The notes: generated by a model not told the origin, from the sequence alone. Positions 18,184-26,698 are shown, counted from the stretch's first letter. The stretch: DNA of 64,000 nucleotides from Hankyongella sp964404985 (GCA_964404985.1 CAYOMD010000006.1:29515-93514); one strand, 5' to 3'. Numbers and translations: made by a program.

Positions 18184-18578
18184 GAAAAATTCCCTTCTTG
18201 AGGTTGCGAGAGGCGGAAGCTCACCGCCATGCATCTCAAGTAAACCGTTCTGTTTATTTTTCAAAAGCTAATTTGATGGCCATGATTGTGTTATACCAAG
18301 GCGCACTGATGGAAACTCAAGTTAACGTCATCACCCGGGCGAAAGCCGGGGGCCACGAACACGTCGTTTTACCTGTAATATGAGACGGTTATGTTTATGG
18401 ATTCCGGCTGCAGTTTATCCTGAGCGCCGCTCGCCAAGCGGCGTTGAAGGGCCGGAATGACGGTGTGGGTCAGATTCAATGCACATTGGCGTTATCCAGC
18501 GCACTGGATAGATTTATCTTGCCATTTGATACCAAGACAATATGTATAAAATATACAGAACTGTTTCCAAAGGGGCAT
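18184..18578. other. Divergent intergenic region between AhpD-like and TetR genes
   Basis: About 395 bp with no credible gene. It contains the palindromic element at 18326-18461. On the AhpD side it is AT-rich (about 18240-18300), where its promoter should be. On the TetR side there is an AT-rich stretch at 18515-18565 (atgtataaaatatacag). I cannot define an exact operator. Confidence 0.65.
18326..18461. repeat. Palindromic interspersed element ('CGTCAT..CCGG' type)
   Basis: The ends cgtcatcacccgg and ccggaatgacg are inverted and imperfect. Internal parts gggggcca/tggattccgg and cgccgctcgccaagcggcg form further stems. It resembles the common 'CGTCATTCCCGCGAAAGCGGGAATCCA' repeat family. It lies between two divergent promoters. 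Confidence 0.6.
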
Positions 18579-19268
18579 ATGGCCGCCACCGTAACCCTCC
18601 CGAGGCCCAAAGCCCCAACCAGATCGAAGCGCGAGCATCTGCTGCGTGTCGCCGTCGACCTGTTCAACGAGCATGGCTTCCACGCAACCGGGGTCGACCT
18701 GGTGATGACAGCCGCCAAGATGTCGAAAAAAACGATCTACAGCTACTATCGCTCCAAAGACGAGCTTATCCTGGCAGCACTGCGTTATCATGACGGTGTT
18801 TTTCGTAACGACTTCATGAGCCGGGTGGAGCGCAAATCACCGGATCCTATGGGGCGTCTGCTCGCCATTTTCGATACCGCCGAGGATTGGTTCCGGTCCC
18901 CCACATTTTACGGCTGTTTTTTCGTCAATGCCGCCAGCGAATTTCCCGAGGCCGACTCGCCAATCCGGTTTTTCGTCAATGCCGCCAGCGAATTTCCCGA
19001 GGCCGACTCGCCAATCCGGCAGGTCTGCCGGGATTTCAAGCGTATGATGCTTGCCTTCATCCGAGATCAATGCCGTCAGATCGCCGTTGACGAGCCGGAT
19101 CGCCTGGCCGCGCAGCTAGCTATGGTGTTCGAAGGCGCGATTGTAACAGCACAGGTGAGCGGTGCTGCCGCTGCCGTGGATACCGCGCATGCCACGGCCC
19201 GCACGCTCATTGACGCCGCACTCCAGGCATCGTCGGCAAAGATGCAGTCTGTACCGGTTGATGCATGA
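18579..19268 (+). CDS. TetR-family transcriptional regulator with internal duplication
   Basis: A 229-aa regulator. The TetR helix-turn-helix is at about residues 15-65 (LFNEHGFHATGVDLV, then KKTIYSYYRSKDELI). The C-terminal half resembles the YezE-like ligand domain (FYGCFFVNAASEF...RQVCRDFKRMML). Residues 114-130 and 131-147 are identical because of a 51-bp tandem duplication; relatives carry a single copy of this segment. Start ATG 18579 follows AGGGG. It is divergent from the AhpD-like gene, its likely target. The stop overlaps the next gene (ATGA). Confidence 0.9.
   Translation: MAATVTLPRPKAPTRSKREHLLRVAVDLFNEHGFHATGVDLVMTAAKMSKKTIYSYYRSKDELILAALRYHDGVFRNDFMSRVERKSPDPMGRLLAIFDTAEDWFRSPTFYGCFFVNAASEFPEADSPIRFFVNAASEFPEADSPIRQVCRDFKRMMLAFIRDQCRQIAVDEPDRLAAQLAMVFEGAIVTAQVSGAAAAVDTAHATARTLIDAALQASSAKMQSVPVDA
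18918..19019. repeat. Exact 51-bp tandem duplication inside the TetR gene
   Basis: Bases 18918-18968 and 18969-19019 are identical. 51 bp is 17 codons, so the frame is kept (FFVNAASEFPEADSPIR twice). Perfect identity suggests a recent event, or an assembly artefact. Confidence 0.95.
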
Positions 19269-19843
19269 CAACCCTCGCAGAGTTTCTGCAGGCTGCGCGC
19301 ACGTGCACGCTCTGTGCCGCGCACCTGCCGCACGGGCCGCGTCCCATCATCCAGCTCGGGGCCGAGGCCCGGTTGCTGCTGGTCGGGCAGGCGCCAGGGC
19401 GCAAGGTCCACGCCAGCGGCATCCCGTGGGACGATGCATCCGGCGATACGCTGCGCACCTGGCTCGGCCTCGACAAGGCCACCTTCTATGACCCCGCGCA
19501 TGTGGCGCTGCTGCCCATGGGTTTGTGCTACCCCGGCACCGGCAAGAGCGGCGACCTGCCACCGCGCCCGGAATGCGCGCCGCAATGGCACCAGCCGGCT
19601 CTGGCGCACATGCCCGGCATTCGCATGACCCTGCTCATCGGTACCTATGCGCAGGCGCAGTACTTACCGGAACCGGCGGGAACGCTCACCGAGACCGTCG
19701 CGCGGTTCCGGGACTATGCGCCCCACATCTGGCCGTTGCCGCACCCAAGTCCGCGCAATCGGCCCTGGCTGGCACGCAATCCCTGGTTCGAACAAACGCT
19801 GCTGCCGGCCCTTCGCGTGGCCGTTGTTGAGGCTTTGGGCTAA
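19265..19843 (+). CDS. Uracil-DNA glycosylase-family protein
   Basis: A 192-aa protein of the UDG superfamily (PF03167 type). Motif 1 is LVGQAPGRKVHASGIPW and motif 2 is LPHPSPRN near the C-terminus. The N-terminal CTLC pair is present, but the four-cysteine cluster of family 4/5 UDGs is not evident. It probably belongs to the less characterised branch rather than to Ung, and activity on uracil is inferred only. It overlaps the TetR gene by 4 bp. Confidence 0.82.
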   Translation: MTTLAEFLQAARTCTLCAAHLPHGPRPIIQLGAEARLLLVGQAPGRKVHASGIPWDDASGDTLRTWLGLDKATFYDPAHVALLPMGLCYPGTGKSGDLPPRPECAPQWHQPALAHMPGIRMTLLIGTYAQAQYLPEPAGTLTETVARFRDYAPHIWPLPHPSPRNRPWLARNPWFEQTLLPALRVAVVEALG

Positions 19844-19904
19844 CCCTTGCGCGCGCGCGCGCAAGCGACCATAAGCGCCGCATCCATTCCGTTTTGAGGT
19901 CCCC

Positions 19905-20144
19905 ATGAAGGCCAAGGTCTACGTCACCCTGAAAACCGGCGTCCTCGACCCGCAGGGCAAGGCGATTGCGGGCGCACTGCATGCGCTTGGCTTTGCCGGT
20001 GTCAACGACGTCCGTCAGGGCAAATATATCGAGCTCGATCTTGCCGAGACAGATCCGGCGGCGGCCCTGCAGGCTGTTGAGGAGATGTGCCGCAAGCTGC
20101 TGGCCAATACCGTGATCGAGAATTACCGGGTCGAGCTCGCATGA
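19905..20144 (+). CDS. purS: Phosphoribosylformylglycinamidine synthase subunit PurS
   Basis: A 79-aa small subunit that bridges PurQ and PurL in the three-part FGAM synthase of purine synthesis. It has the family pattern: KAKVYVTLKTGVLDPQGKAI at the start, GVNDVRQGKYIEL in the middle and LANTVIENYRVEL at the end. RBS GAGG precedes ATG 19905. It overlaps purQ by 4 bp. Confidence 0.95.
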   Translation: MKAKVYVTLKTGVLDPQGKAIAGALHALGFAGVNDVRQGKYIELDLAETDPAAALQAVEEMCRKLLANTVIENYRVELA

Positions 20145-20806
20145 AGGCGGCGGTCATCGTTTTCCCCGGCTCGAATTGCGACCGGGATCTCGCGGTGGCG
20201 CTGGAGCGGATCACCGGCACGGCACCACAGATGGTCTGGCATGGCGAGAGTGAGTTACCGGGCGGGCTGGACCTGATCGCGGTTCCCGGCGGGTTCTCCT
20301 ACGGAGATTACCTGCGCTCGGGCGCGATGGCTGCGCAGTCGCACATCATGCAGGCCGTTCGCGCCGCGGCAGGGCGGGGCGTCAAGGTGCTCGGCGTGTG
20401 CAATGGTTTTCAGGTGCTGACCGAGGCCGGGCTGCTTCCCGGTGTTCTCATGCGCAACGCAGGCCTGAAGTTCGTCTGCCGCGATGTGCATCTCAAGGTT
20501 GAGAATGTAGATACCGCCTTCACCTGCGCCTACCAACCTGGGCAGGAGATCCGTATTCCAGTCGCGCACCACGACGGAAACTACTTTGCCGACGAAACGA
20601 CTCTCGACCGGCTGGAGGGTGAGGGGCGCATAGTGTTTCGGTACCGCGACAACCCGAACGGGTCCCAGCGCGGTATCGCGGGCATCATCAACGATGCCGG
20701 TACCGTGCTCGGGCTGATGCCGCACCCGGAGCGCCTGTGCGAGCCGGCACAGGGTGGCAGCGATGGACGGGGCTTGTTTGAGAGCCTGTTGAAGTCACTG
20801 CACTGA
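20141..20806 (+). CDS. purQ: Phosphoribosylformylglycinamidine synthase subunit PurQ
   Basis: The glutaminase subunit of FGAM synthase, 221 aa. A class I glutamine amidotransferase with the nucleophile Cys in LGVCNGFQVL and the His/Glu in MPHPERLCEP; the opening VIVFPGSNCDRDL is diagnostic. ATG 20141 overlaps the purS stop. purL, which usually completes the enzyme, is not in this window; the next gene is a HAD phosphatase. Confidence 0.96.
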   Translation: MKAAVIVFPGSNCDRDLAVALERITGTAPQMVWHGESELPGGLDLIAVPGGFSYGDYLRSGAMAAQSHIMQAVRAAAGRGVKVLGVCNGFQVLTEAGLLPGVLMRNAGLKFVCRDVHLKVENVDTAFTCAYQPGQEIRIPVAHHDGNYFADETTLDRLEGEGRIVFRYRDNPNGSQRGIAGIINDAGTVLGLMPHPERLCEPAQGGSDGRGLFESLLKSLH

Positions 20807-21462
20807 TGCGGCCGATCATCTTTGATTGCGACGGCACGCTGGTCGACAGCGAGCGCGTGTACGCCCGCTCGAATGCGGCAGTCTTCGCGCGCTATGGTGC
20901 CGTTGCAGAGCCGGATGAGCTGTTCACACGCTATACCGGTGTCTCGCTGACCACCATGGCGGCGGATATCGAGGCACGCTACGGGATCGTGCTTACCCCG
21001 CAGATCGGTGACGAGCTTGAGGCGGCGGCCGGCCTGTTGCTGGAGACCGAACTGGAGCCTATTGTCGGCATTCCGGACCTGCTCGCCACCTTGCTGGCGG
21101 CAGGTCACGCCATGGCGGTCGCCTCCAACAGCCGTCTGAGCGGGGTACAGCGCAGCCTGCGGATCACCGGACTTGCAGATTACTTTGGCAATCATATCGC
21201 CACAGCGGACCAGGCGCCCAACCCCAAGCCGGCCCCAGACGTCTATCTGATGGCAGCGCAGATGCTCGGCGCAGCGCCCGCCGCCTGCCTGGCTATCGAG
21301 GACTCGCCGACCGGTGTGCGCGCTGCCCGTGCCGCCGGGATGACCGTGATCGCCTTCACCGACCCGGCGCATGCGTTCGGGGCGCAGCGGCTGGCAGAGG
21401 CTGGCGCGCATGCCATCATTGAAACCATGGGCGCGATCACCGGGATGCTGGATCTGGCATGA
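20806..21462 (+). CDS. HAD-family hydrolase (phosphoglycolate phosphatase/beta-PGM-like)
   Basis: A 218-aa subfamily I HAD phosphatase. Motif I is FDCDGTLVDSE with the catalytic DxD. Motif II Ser is in VASNSRLSG. The lysine/acidic motif III is NPKPAPDVYL followed by IEDSPTGVRAA. A helical cap lies between motifs I and II. It is probably specific for a small phosphosugar. ATG overlaps the purQ stop by one base. Confidence 0.88.
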   Translation: MRPIIFDCDGTLVDSERVYARSNAAVFARYGAVAEPDELFTRYTGVSLTTMAADIEARYGIVLTPQIGDELEAAAGLLLETELEPIVGIPDLLATLLAAGHAMAVASNSRLSGVQRSLRITGLADYFGNHIATADQAPNPKPAPDVYLMAAQMLGAAPAACLAIEDSPTGVRAARAAGMTVIAFTDPAHAFGAQRLAEAGAHAIIETMGAITGMLDLA

Positions 21463-22238
21463 GCGCAGATATCGTCGTCGCCGCCGGGTATGTGTTTGCA
21501 CCGCTCGACGATCCGGCGGCGCTGCGCGGGCCGCTGCGCCGGGTGCTCGCGTCTGCCGACATCAAGGGAACGGTGCTGCTCGCCAGTGAGGGCTTCAACA
21601 CGACCTTTGCCGGGACCCGCAGCGGTGTTGACGCAGGCATCGCAGCGCTGCGTGCGCTGCCCGGCTGTGGCGGGTTTGCGCCGCGCGAGGCCGTCTGCGC
21701 AGAGATACCGTTCGGGCAGCTCAAGGTGAAGGTAAAGCGGGAGATTGTGACCCTGGGGGTCGCAGGCCTCGATCCGGTGAACCGGGTGGGCACCTATGTG
21801 GCTCCGCGTGACTGGAACGCGCTGCTGGACGAGCCGGGGGTCCTCGTCATCGATACCCGGAACGACTATGAAGTCGCGGTCGGCAGCTTCCATGGCGCGG
21901 TTGACCCGCACACACCCAGCTTTCGCGACTTCCCCGCCTGGGTTGCGGCAAACCGGGAGCGCCTGCAGGCCGCGACCAAAATCGCGATGTTCTGCACCGG
22001 CGGCATCCGCTGCGAAAAGGCGACTGCGTACCTGCGCGAGCAAGGGTTTGATGATGTCAGCCACCTGCAGGGTGGGATTCTGCACTATCTGGAAACAGTG
22101 CCCGCAGAACAGTCTCGCTGGCAAGGCGGATGCTTTGTGTTTGATGAACGCGGGGCAGTAGGGCACGGTCTGGCCGCGATGCCGGAGCTTGAGAAGGTCA
22201 AATTGATGCCTGGCAAGCGCCCAGAGCTAGGCGGTTAG
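21459..22238 (+). CDS. trhO: tRNA uridine(34) hydroxylase (rhodanese-domain TrhO/YceA)
   Basis: A 259-aa protein that in the family makes 5-hydroxyuridine at tRNA position 34 using O2. An N-terminal acylphosphatase-like part (GTVLLASEGFNTTFAG) precedes a rhodanese domain with the catalytic-loop Cys in FCTGGIRCEKA (about residue 174). C-terminal cysteines of longer homologues are absent, so it is a short form. ATGA overlap with the HAD gene. The 3' end overlaps the convergent PEP-CTERM gene by 4 bp. Confidence 0.88.
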   Translation: MSADIVVAAGYVFAPLDDPAALRGPLRRVLASADIKGTVLLASEGFNTTFAGTRSGVDAGIAALRALPGCGGFAPREAVCAEIPFGQLKVKVKREIVTLGVAGLDPVNRVGTYVAPRDWNALLDEPGVLVIDTRNDYEVAVGSFHGAVDPHTPSFRDFPAWVAANRERLQAATKIAMFCTGGIRCEKATAYLREQGFDDVSHLQGGILHYLETVPAEQSRWQGGCFVFDERGAVGHGLAAMPELEKVKLMPGKRPELGG

Positions 22239-22945
22239 CGTTTGCGCCGCAGGGCCAGTGCTGCAACACCGAGACCAAGCAGGCCCAAGGTTGCCGGTTC
22301 CGGCGCTTCAACCGGTGGCGGTGGTGGCGGTGTCGTTTCGGTCAACAACTGGAAGTTGCCGAAGGTCCAGGCCTGCGATCCTTCAGCCAGCGGCGAGTTC
22401 TCCAACCGGATGCCGAGTGCCGAGATGCCGTTCGCAATAAAGCTGTTGTAGAGTGCTGTGATGTCGAGAGAGATGATTTCGCCGCCTTCGAAGGTGATCG
22501 GATCGATGGCGAATTCGCTCACCGCTGTCGTCGGAGTAATCTGGAAATCCCCGAGGGACTCGAAATTGTCGCCTTCATAGGCCAACAGCGCAATGATACC
22601 GTCGAACGGGTCTGCGTTCAGGTCGAACAGACCACCCTGAAACAGCACTTCGAATTGCAGGATGGCTTCAGAGGCCGTGGTCAGGCCGGTGAGATCGAAC
22701 TCGGACAGCCCGCGGATTTCTTCCCGGACTTCATTGCCCTGCCCGTCATCGACAAACAGGCGACCGACTTCGGCGAATCCGCCATCTCCGGTCACTGTGG
22801 AGGAATGAAAGTGCGATCCCGGCGTACCGGGGCCATCATTGGCGACCGTGAACGTCAATCCACTGGTAACCGTGGTCAGCGCCAAGGCGCCACTCACGGT
22901 ACCGAGCGAGAGTCCAAGGGCTAAAATCGCCGCACTAATCCGCAT
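22235..22945 (-). CDS. PEP-CTERM sorting domain protein
   Basis: An exported protein of 236 aa. It has a signal peptide (MRISAAILALGLSLG...ALA), a beta-rich secreted domain (residues about 25-200), a proline-rich linker (TPPPPPPVEAPEP) and a C-terminal PEP-CTERM tag: PEPATLG, a hydrophobic helix, then RRKR. The tag is recognised by an exosortase, and the protein is expected at the surface or in the exopolysaccharide. The third of three consecutive ATGs (22945) has GGAGA at the right distance. A sigma-54 promoter lies upstream (22974-22989). Confidence 0.9.
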   Translation of the reverse strand: MRISAAILALGLSLGTVSGALALTTVTSGLTFTVANDGPGTPGSHFHSSTVTGDGGFAEVGRLFVDDGQGNEVREEIRGLSEFDLTGLTTASEAILQFEVLFQGGLFDLNADPFDGIIALLAYEGDNFESLGDFQITPTTAVSEFAIDPITFEGGEIISLDITALYNSFIANGISALGIRLENSPLAEGSQAWTFGNFQLLTETTPPPPPPVEAPEPATLGLLGLGVAALALRRKR

Positions 22946-22973
22946 CATCATTCTCCGTATATAGAAAATGACC

Positions 22974-22989
22974 AGCAAAAATCGAGCCA
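22974..22989 (-). promoter_or_regulatory. Predicted sigma-54 (-24/-12) promoter of PEP-CTERM gene
   Basis: On the minus strand it reads TGGCTCGATTTTTGCT against consensus TGGCACG-N4-TTGCW, one mismatch. GG and GC are exactly 10 nt apart. The start site would fall near 22963, giving an 18-nt leader that includes the GGAGA ribosome-binding site. The spacing to the chosen ATG supports it. Confidence 0.75.
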
Positions 22990-23106
22990 ACCCATGATTC
23001 TGTCCCATGCCTTTGAAAGCATGTGGTTAATATTTCGCTCGCGTTATTAGAGGCGCATCGTGTGTAAAGCAGTTCGACAACTTTTGCGCCTCAAACCGCA
23101 GGATCC

Positions 23107-23973
23107 TTATGAAGACGTCGCCTGCGCAACAATTGCCGCGACCAGCGCTGCAGGGGACTGAGGCTGGTGGCCGAAATAGAGGTCCGGCTCGATGACCTCG
23201 CACTCGATGACGCGCCACGCGCCTGCATCGTTCACCAGGTCGATCCGGGCAAACAGCGGTAGCTCCGGCAGAGCCGCCAGAATCTGCTGTGTCAGCGCCA
23301 GTGCGTCCGGTGGTGGCAGAACAGTGCGAAACTGGCCGCCGTGGCTGGTCTGCACCCGAAACTCGCCGGCTTTGGGTGTTTTCATGACGGCGTGGCTGAA
23401 CGCGCCGTTGATCGTGAGGACCGATAGTTCCCCCGTCGACAGTACGCTCGCCAGAAATGGCTGCACCAGATAGCCGTCCGCTCGCACAGAGACCGCGCGC
23501 CAGGCCGCATCGAGCGCGGGCACCTCAGCGGCAATACGCAAGGTATCGATGCCACCGGCACCAAGAACCGGCTTCAGCACCAGTTCGTCCCAGCCGTTGG
23601 CGGACGCCCAGCGCATGACATGGCCGGTATCGCCGAAAGCCGGATAGAGCGTCGGGATGACTGGCAGTCCGGACGCAGCCAGAGCCTTGAGGTGGGTCTT
23701 GTCAAAGCCCCAGCGCAAAACAGACGGCGGGTTGAGCAGGGTTGTCTGGTGCGAGGCGCGCTCGATCCAGTCCAGAAATGACGCACGGTGATACTGATAG
23801 TCCCAGGTGGTGCGCACGACCGCAACATCGAAGCCCGCCCAGTCCACATTCTGGTCCGACCACGCGGCGCGCACCGCTGTAATGCCCGCAGCAGCACAGG
23901 CGTCGAGCAGCGGCTGGTCCGCATCCAGCGCGTCCGGCCGGTTGTCGCAGGTGACGATGGCAACCCGCATCAT
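23107..23973 (-). CDS. ATP-grasp protein (DcsG/cycloserine-ligase-like), substrate unknown
   Basis: A 288-aa ATP-grasp ligase resembling the family annotated as O-ureido-serine cyclo-ligase/glutathione-synthetase-like. It starts VAIVTCDNRPDALDADQPLL, has VVRTTWDYQYHRASFLDW, the ATP lysine region VLKPVLGAGGIDT, and the metal-binding end ARIDLVNDAGAWRVIECEVIEPDLYF. No cycloserine cluster surrounds it, so a specific function is not claimed. Its ATG overlaps the hisF stop, making it the last gene of the hisBHAF operon where hisE is commonly found. Confidence 0.82.
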   Translation of the reverse strand: MMRVAIVTCDNRPDALDADQPLLDACAAAGITAVRAAWSDQNVDWAGFDVAVVRTTWDYQYHRASFLDWIERASHQTTLLNPPSVLRWGFDKTHLKALAASGLPVIPTLYPAFGDTGHVMRWASANGWDELVLKPVLGAGGIDTLRIAAEVPALDAAWRAVSVRADGYLVQPFLASVLSTGELSVLTINGAFSHAVMKTPKAGEFRVQTSHGGQFRTVLPPPDALALTQQILAALPELPLFARIDLVNDAGAWRVIECEVIEPDLYFGHQPQSPAALVAAIVAQATSS

Positions 23974-24725
23974 GGTCGCACCGCGATACCGGCGGCGGCC
24001 AGCGCGGCTTTCGCCTCAGCAATCGTATGCTGCCCGAAATGGAAGATCGAGGCGGCAAGCACGGCAGACGCATGGCCGTCACGCACGCCGGCGACCAGAT
24101 GATCGAGTGTGCCAACGCCGCCGGATGCAATGACCGGCACGGGCACTGCGTCTGCCACCGCGCGCGTCAAAGCCAGGTCGAAGCCAGTTTTGGCTCCATC
24201 CCGGTCCATGGAGGTCAGCAAAATCTCGCCGGCACCCAGGGCTGCGACCTGGCGGGCAAAGTCCACTGCGTCCAGCCCGGTCTGCGTGCGCCCGCCGTGG
24301 GTGAACACCTGCCATTGGTCGCCTACCCGTTTGGCGTCGATGGCAACGACGATGCACTGGCTGCCGAACTGCGCGGCGAGTTCTGCCACCAGCGCCGGGC
24401 GGGTGACGGCGGCGGTGTTGACCGAGACCTTGTCCGCCCCGGCGAGCAGCAACCGGCGTACGTCCGCCGATGTGCGCACGCCGCCGCCGACCGTCAGCGG
24501 CATGAAGCACTGGTCTGCGGTGCGGGCGACCACGTCCAGGATCGTCTCCCGGTTGTCTGATGAGGCGGTGATGTCGAGGAAGCAAAGCTCGTCCGCGCCG
24601 GCTGCGTCATAGAGGCGCGCCTGCGCCACAGGGTCCCCTGCATCGACCAGGTCGACGAAGTTCACGCCCTTGACCACGCGGCCATCCTTGACGTCGAGGC
24701 AGGGGATGATGCGGGTTGCGAGCAT
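23970..24725 (-). CDS. hisF: Imidazole glycerol phosphate synthase subunit HisF
   Basis: The cyclase subunit of IGP synthase, 251 aa, a TIM barrel. Catalytic aspartates lie in IPCLDVKDGRVVKG (Asp near residue 11) and VVAIDAKRVGDQW (about 130). It makes IGP and AICAR with ammonia from HisH. ATGA overlap with hisA upstream; it overlaps the ATP-grasp gene downstream. Confidence 0.97.
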   Translation of the reverse strand: MLATRIIPCLDVKDGRVVKGVNFVDLVDAGDPVAQARLYDAAGADELCFLDITASSDNRETILDVVARTADQCFMPLTVGGGVRTSADVRRLLLAGADKVSVNTAAVTRPALVAELAAQFGSQCIVVAIDAKRVGDQWQVFTHGGRTQTGLDAVDFARQVAALGAGEILLTSMDRDGAKTGFDLALTRAVADAVPVPVIASGGVGTLDHLVAGVRDGHASAVLAASIFHFGQHTIAEAKAALAAAGIAVRP

Positions 24726-25462
24726 CAGGCCGCCCGCGCGATCGCTTGGGCGAGGTCAATACGGCCATCGTAGATCGCCCGGCCGACGATCACTCCGTCC
24801 AGCGTGCCGCTACATTGCGCCTGCGCGGCCTTCACCGCATCGATATCCGCCAGGCTCGCCGCACCACCGGAGACGATGACCGGAATACGCGTGCGCGCCG
24901 CCAACGCTGCGGATGCGGCAACGTTGACCCCCTTCAACAGGCCGTCGCGACCGACATCGGTAAACAGCACCGCCGCGACCCCGGCATCTTCGAAGCGCGC
25001 GGCAAGGTCCGCGACAGGAACGGTGGAGGCTTCCGCCCAGCCCTGCGTGGTCACAAAGCCGTCGCGCGCATCGACCGCGACCACCACACGGCCAGGGTAG
25101 GCATGTGCTGCATCCCGCACCAGTTGCGGGTTGGTCATGGCGGCGGTGCCGATCACCACGCGCGCAACGCCAAGCCCCAGCCAATGGTCGATGGTCGCGC
25201 GGGTCCGGATGCCGCCACCAAGCTGCACCTTGCCGGGAAACGCGGCCAGAACCGCCTCCACCACAGCGGAATTGACCGGATGGCCGGCGAACGCGCCGTT
25301 CAGGTCCACCACGTGCAGCCAGTGGGAGCCGGCCTGTGCGAAGACTATCGCCTGTCCGGGTGGATCGTTCGAGAACACGGTAGCACGCGCCATGTCACCT
25401 TCCAGCAGGCGGACGACCTGGCCGTCCTTGAGGTCGATGCAGGGGTAGATCGTCAAGCTCAT
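24725..25462 (-). CDS. hisA: ProFAR isomerase HisA
   Basis: The 1-(5-phosphoribosyl)-5-[(5-phosphoribosylamino)methylideneamino]imidazole-4-carboxamide isomerase, a TIM barrel of 245 aa. Catalytic Asp in YPCIDLKDGQVVRL and a second in VVVAVDARDGFV. ATG 25462 forms an ATGA overlap with hisH and is preferred; ATG 25471 would add three residues. Confidence 0.96.
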   Translation of the reverse strand: MSLTIYPCIDLKDGQVVRLLEGDMARATVFSNDPPGQAIVFAQAGSHWLHVVDLNGAFAGHPVNSAVVEAVLAAFPGKVQLGGGIRTRATIDHWLGLGVARVVIGTAAMTNPQLVRDAAHAYPGRVVVAVDARDGFVTTQGWAEASTVPVADLAARFEDAGVAAVLFTDVGRDGLLKGVNVAASAALAARTRIPVIVSGGAASLADIDAVKAAQAQCSGTLDGVIVGRAIYDGRIDLAQAIARAA

Positions 25463-26088
25463 GGTCGCCATTCCAGAAAATTGCGTAGCAGTGTAAGCCC
25501 CAGTGCCTGGCTTTTCTCCGGGTGGAACTGCGTGCCGATGAACGTCTGTGCCCCTACCACCGCCGCGAGTTCCTGCCCGTGGACCGTGGTGGCCAGCACA
25601 TGCGCGGGGTCTTGCGCCGCCAGATGGTAGCTGTGCACAAAATAACCGTGACCAGCGGGCGGCAACACCGGATGCGGACGGTTTGGCACCACGGTATTCC
25701 AGCCCATGTGCGGGATTTTCAGCGCCGGGTCATCCGGTGTCAGCCGCACGACATCGCCGGCGATCCAGCCGAGGCCGGGGTGCTCGCCATGCTCCAGCCC
25801 GCGCGTCGCCATAAGCTGCATGCCGACGCAGATGCCGAGGAATGGCCGGCCCTGTGTGCGCACAACATGATTCAGGGTTGGCACCATATCCGGGATGGCG
25901 TGCAGAGCCGCACTGCACTGGCCGAATGCGCCGACGCCGGGCAGGACGATCCGGTCAGCGGCCGCCACGTCATCCGCAGTTCCGGACACGCGGATATCGA
26001 ACGCGCCGTCGGCCACCCGCTCCAGCGCCTTGGCTGCAGAGCGCAGGTTGCCGGAGCCGTAATCGATGACGACAACGCGCTCGGCCAA
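25459..26088 (-). CDS. hisH: Imidazole glycerol phosphate synthase subunit HisH
   Basis: The glutaminase subunit that feeds ammonia to HisF, about 209 aa. A class I amidotransferase with the Cys nucleophile in LGICVGMQLM and the His-Glu pair in GTQFHPEKSQ. Homologues begin just before VVVIDYGSGN; the only suitable codon there is TTG 26088, 4 bp after the hisB stop. The longer in-frame ORF reading back into hisB is an artefact. The TTG start may limit translation. Confidence 0.93.
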   Translation of the reverse strand: MAERVVVIDYGSGNLRSAAKALERVADGAFDIRVSGTADDVAAADRIVLPGVGAFGQCSAALHAIPDMVPTLNHVVRTQGRPFLGICVGMQLMATRGLEHGEHPGLGWIAGDVVRLTPDDPALKIPHMGWNTVVPNRPHPVLPPAGHGYFVHSYHLAAQDPAHVLATTVHGQELAAVVGAQTFIGTQFHPEKSQALGLTLLRNFLEWRP

Positions 26089-26092
26089 CGCC

Positions 26093-26698
26093 CTACAGGC
26101 TCCCGCCCAGCGTGCCCTTGGTCGAGGGAATGCTGTCAGCCTTGCGCGGATCGATGCTGATGGCGGTGCGCAGGGCGCGCGCCAGCGCCTTGTAGCAGCT
26201 CTCGACGATGTGGTGGTTGTTCTCGCCGTAGAGGTTTTCCACGTGCAGGGTGATACCGGCTGCCTGCGCGAACGCCTGGAACCATTCCTTGAACAGTTCG
26301 GTGTCCATCTCGCCGAGCTTGTCGCGGCTGAACTGCACCTTCCAGATGAGGTAGGGGCGCCTGGAGACATCAAGCGCGACACGGGTCAGGGTCTCGTCCA
26401 TCGGGATCAGGGCATCGGCGTAGCGGGTGATGCCCTTCAGGTCACCCAGCGCCTGCGCCACGGCCTCGCCGATGGCGATGCCGGTGTCTTCGGTGGTGTG
26501 ATGGAAATCGATGTGCAGGTCGCCGACCGCCTTGACCTCAAGGTCGATCAGGCTGTGGCGGGAGAGTTGCTCCAGCATGTGGTCGAGGAAGCCGATCCCG
26601 GTCGAGACGGAATAGACACCCGTTCCGTCGAGGTTGACCCGAACCTCGATCGAGGTTTCCTTGGTGGCGCGGCGCACGCTGGCGATACGGTCTTGCAT
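26093..26698 (-). CDS. hisB: Imidazoleglycerol-phosphate dehydratase HisB
   Basis: A 201-aa monofunctional IGP dehydratase. The metal-binding histidine motifs are DFHHTTEDTGIAIGEA and ENNHHIVESCYKALARALR. There is no N-terminal phosphatase domain. First gene of hisBHAF. The 62-bp gap to the divergent helicase gene must hold both promoters. Confidence 0.97.
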   Translation of the reverse strand: MQDRIASVRRATKETSIEVRVNLDGTGVYSVSTGIGFLDHMLEQLSRHSLIDLEVKAVGDLHIDFHHTTEDTGIAIGEAVAQALGDLKGITRYADALIPMDETLTRVALDVSRRPYLIWKVQFSRDKLGEMDTELFKEWFQAFAQAAGITLHVENLYGENNHHIVESCYKALARALRTAISIDPRKADSIPSTKGTLGGSL

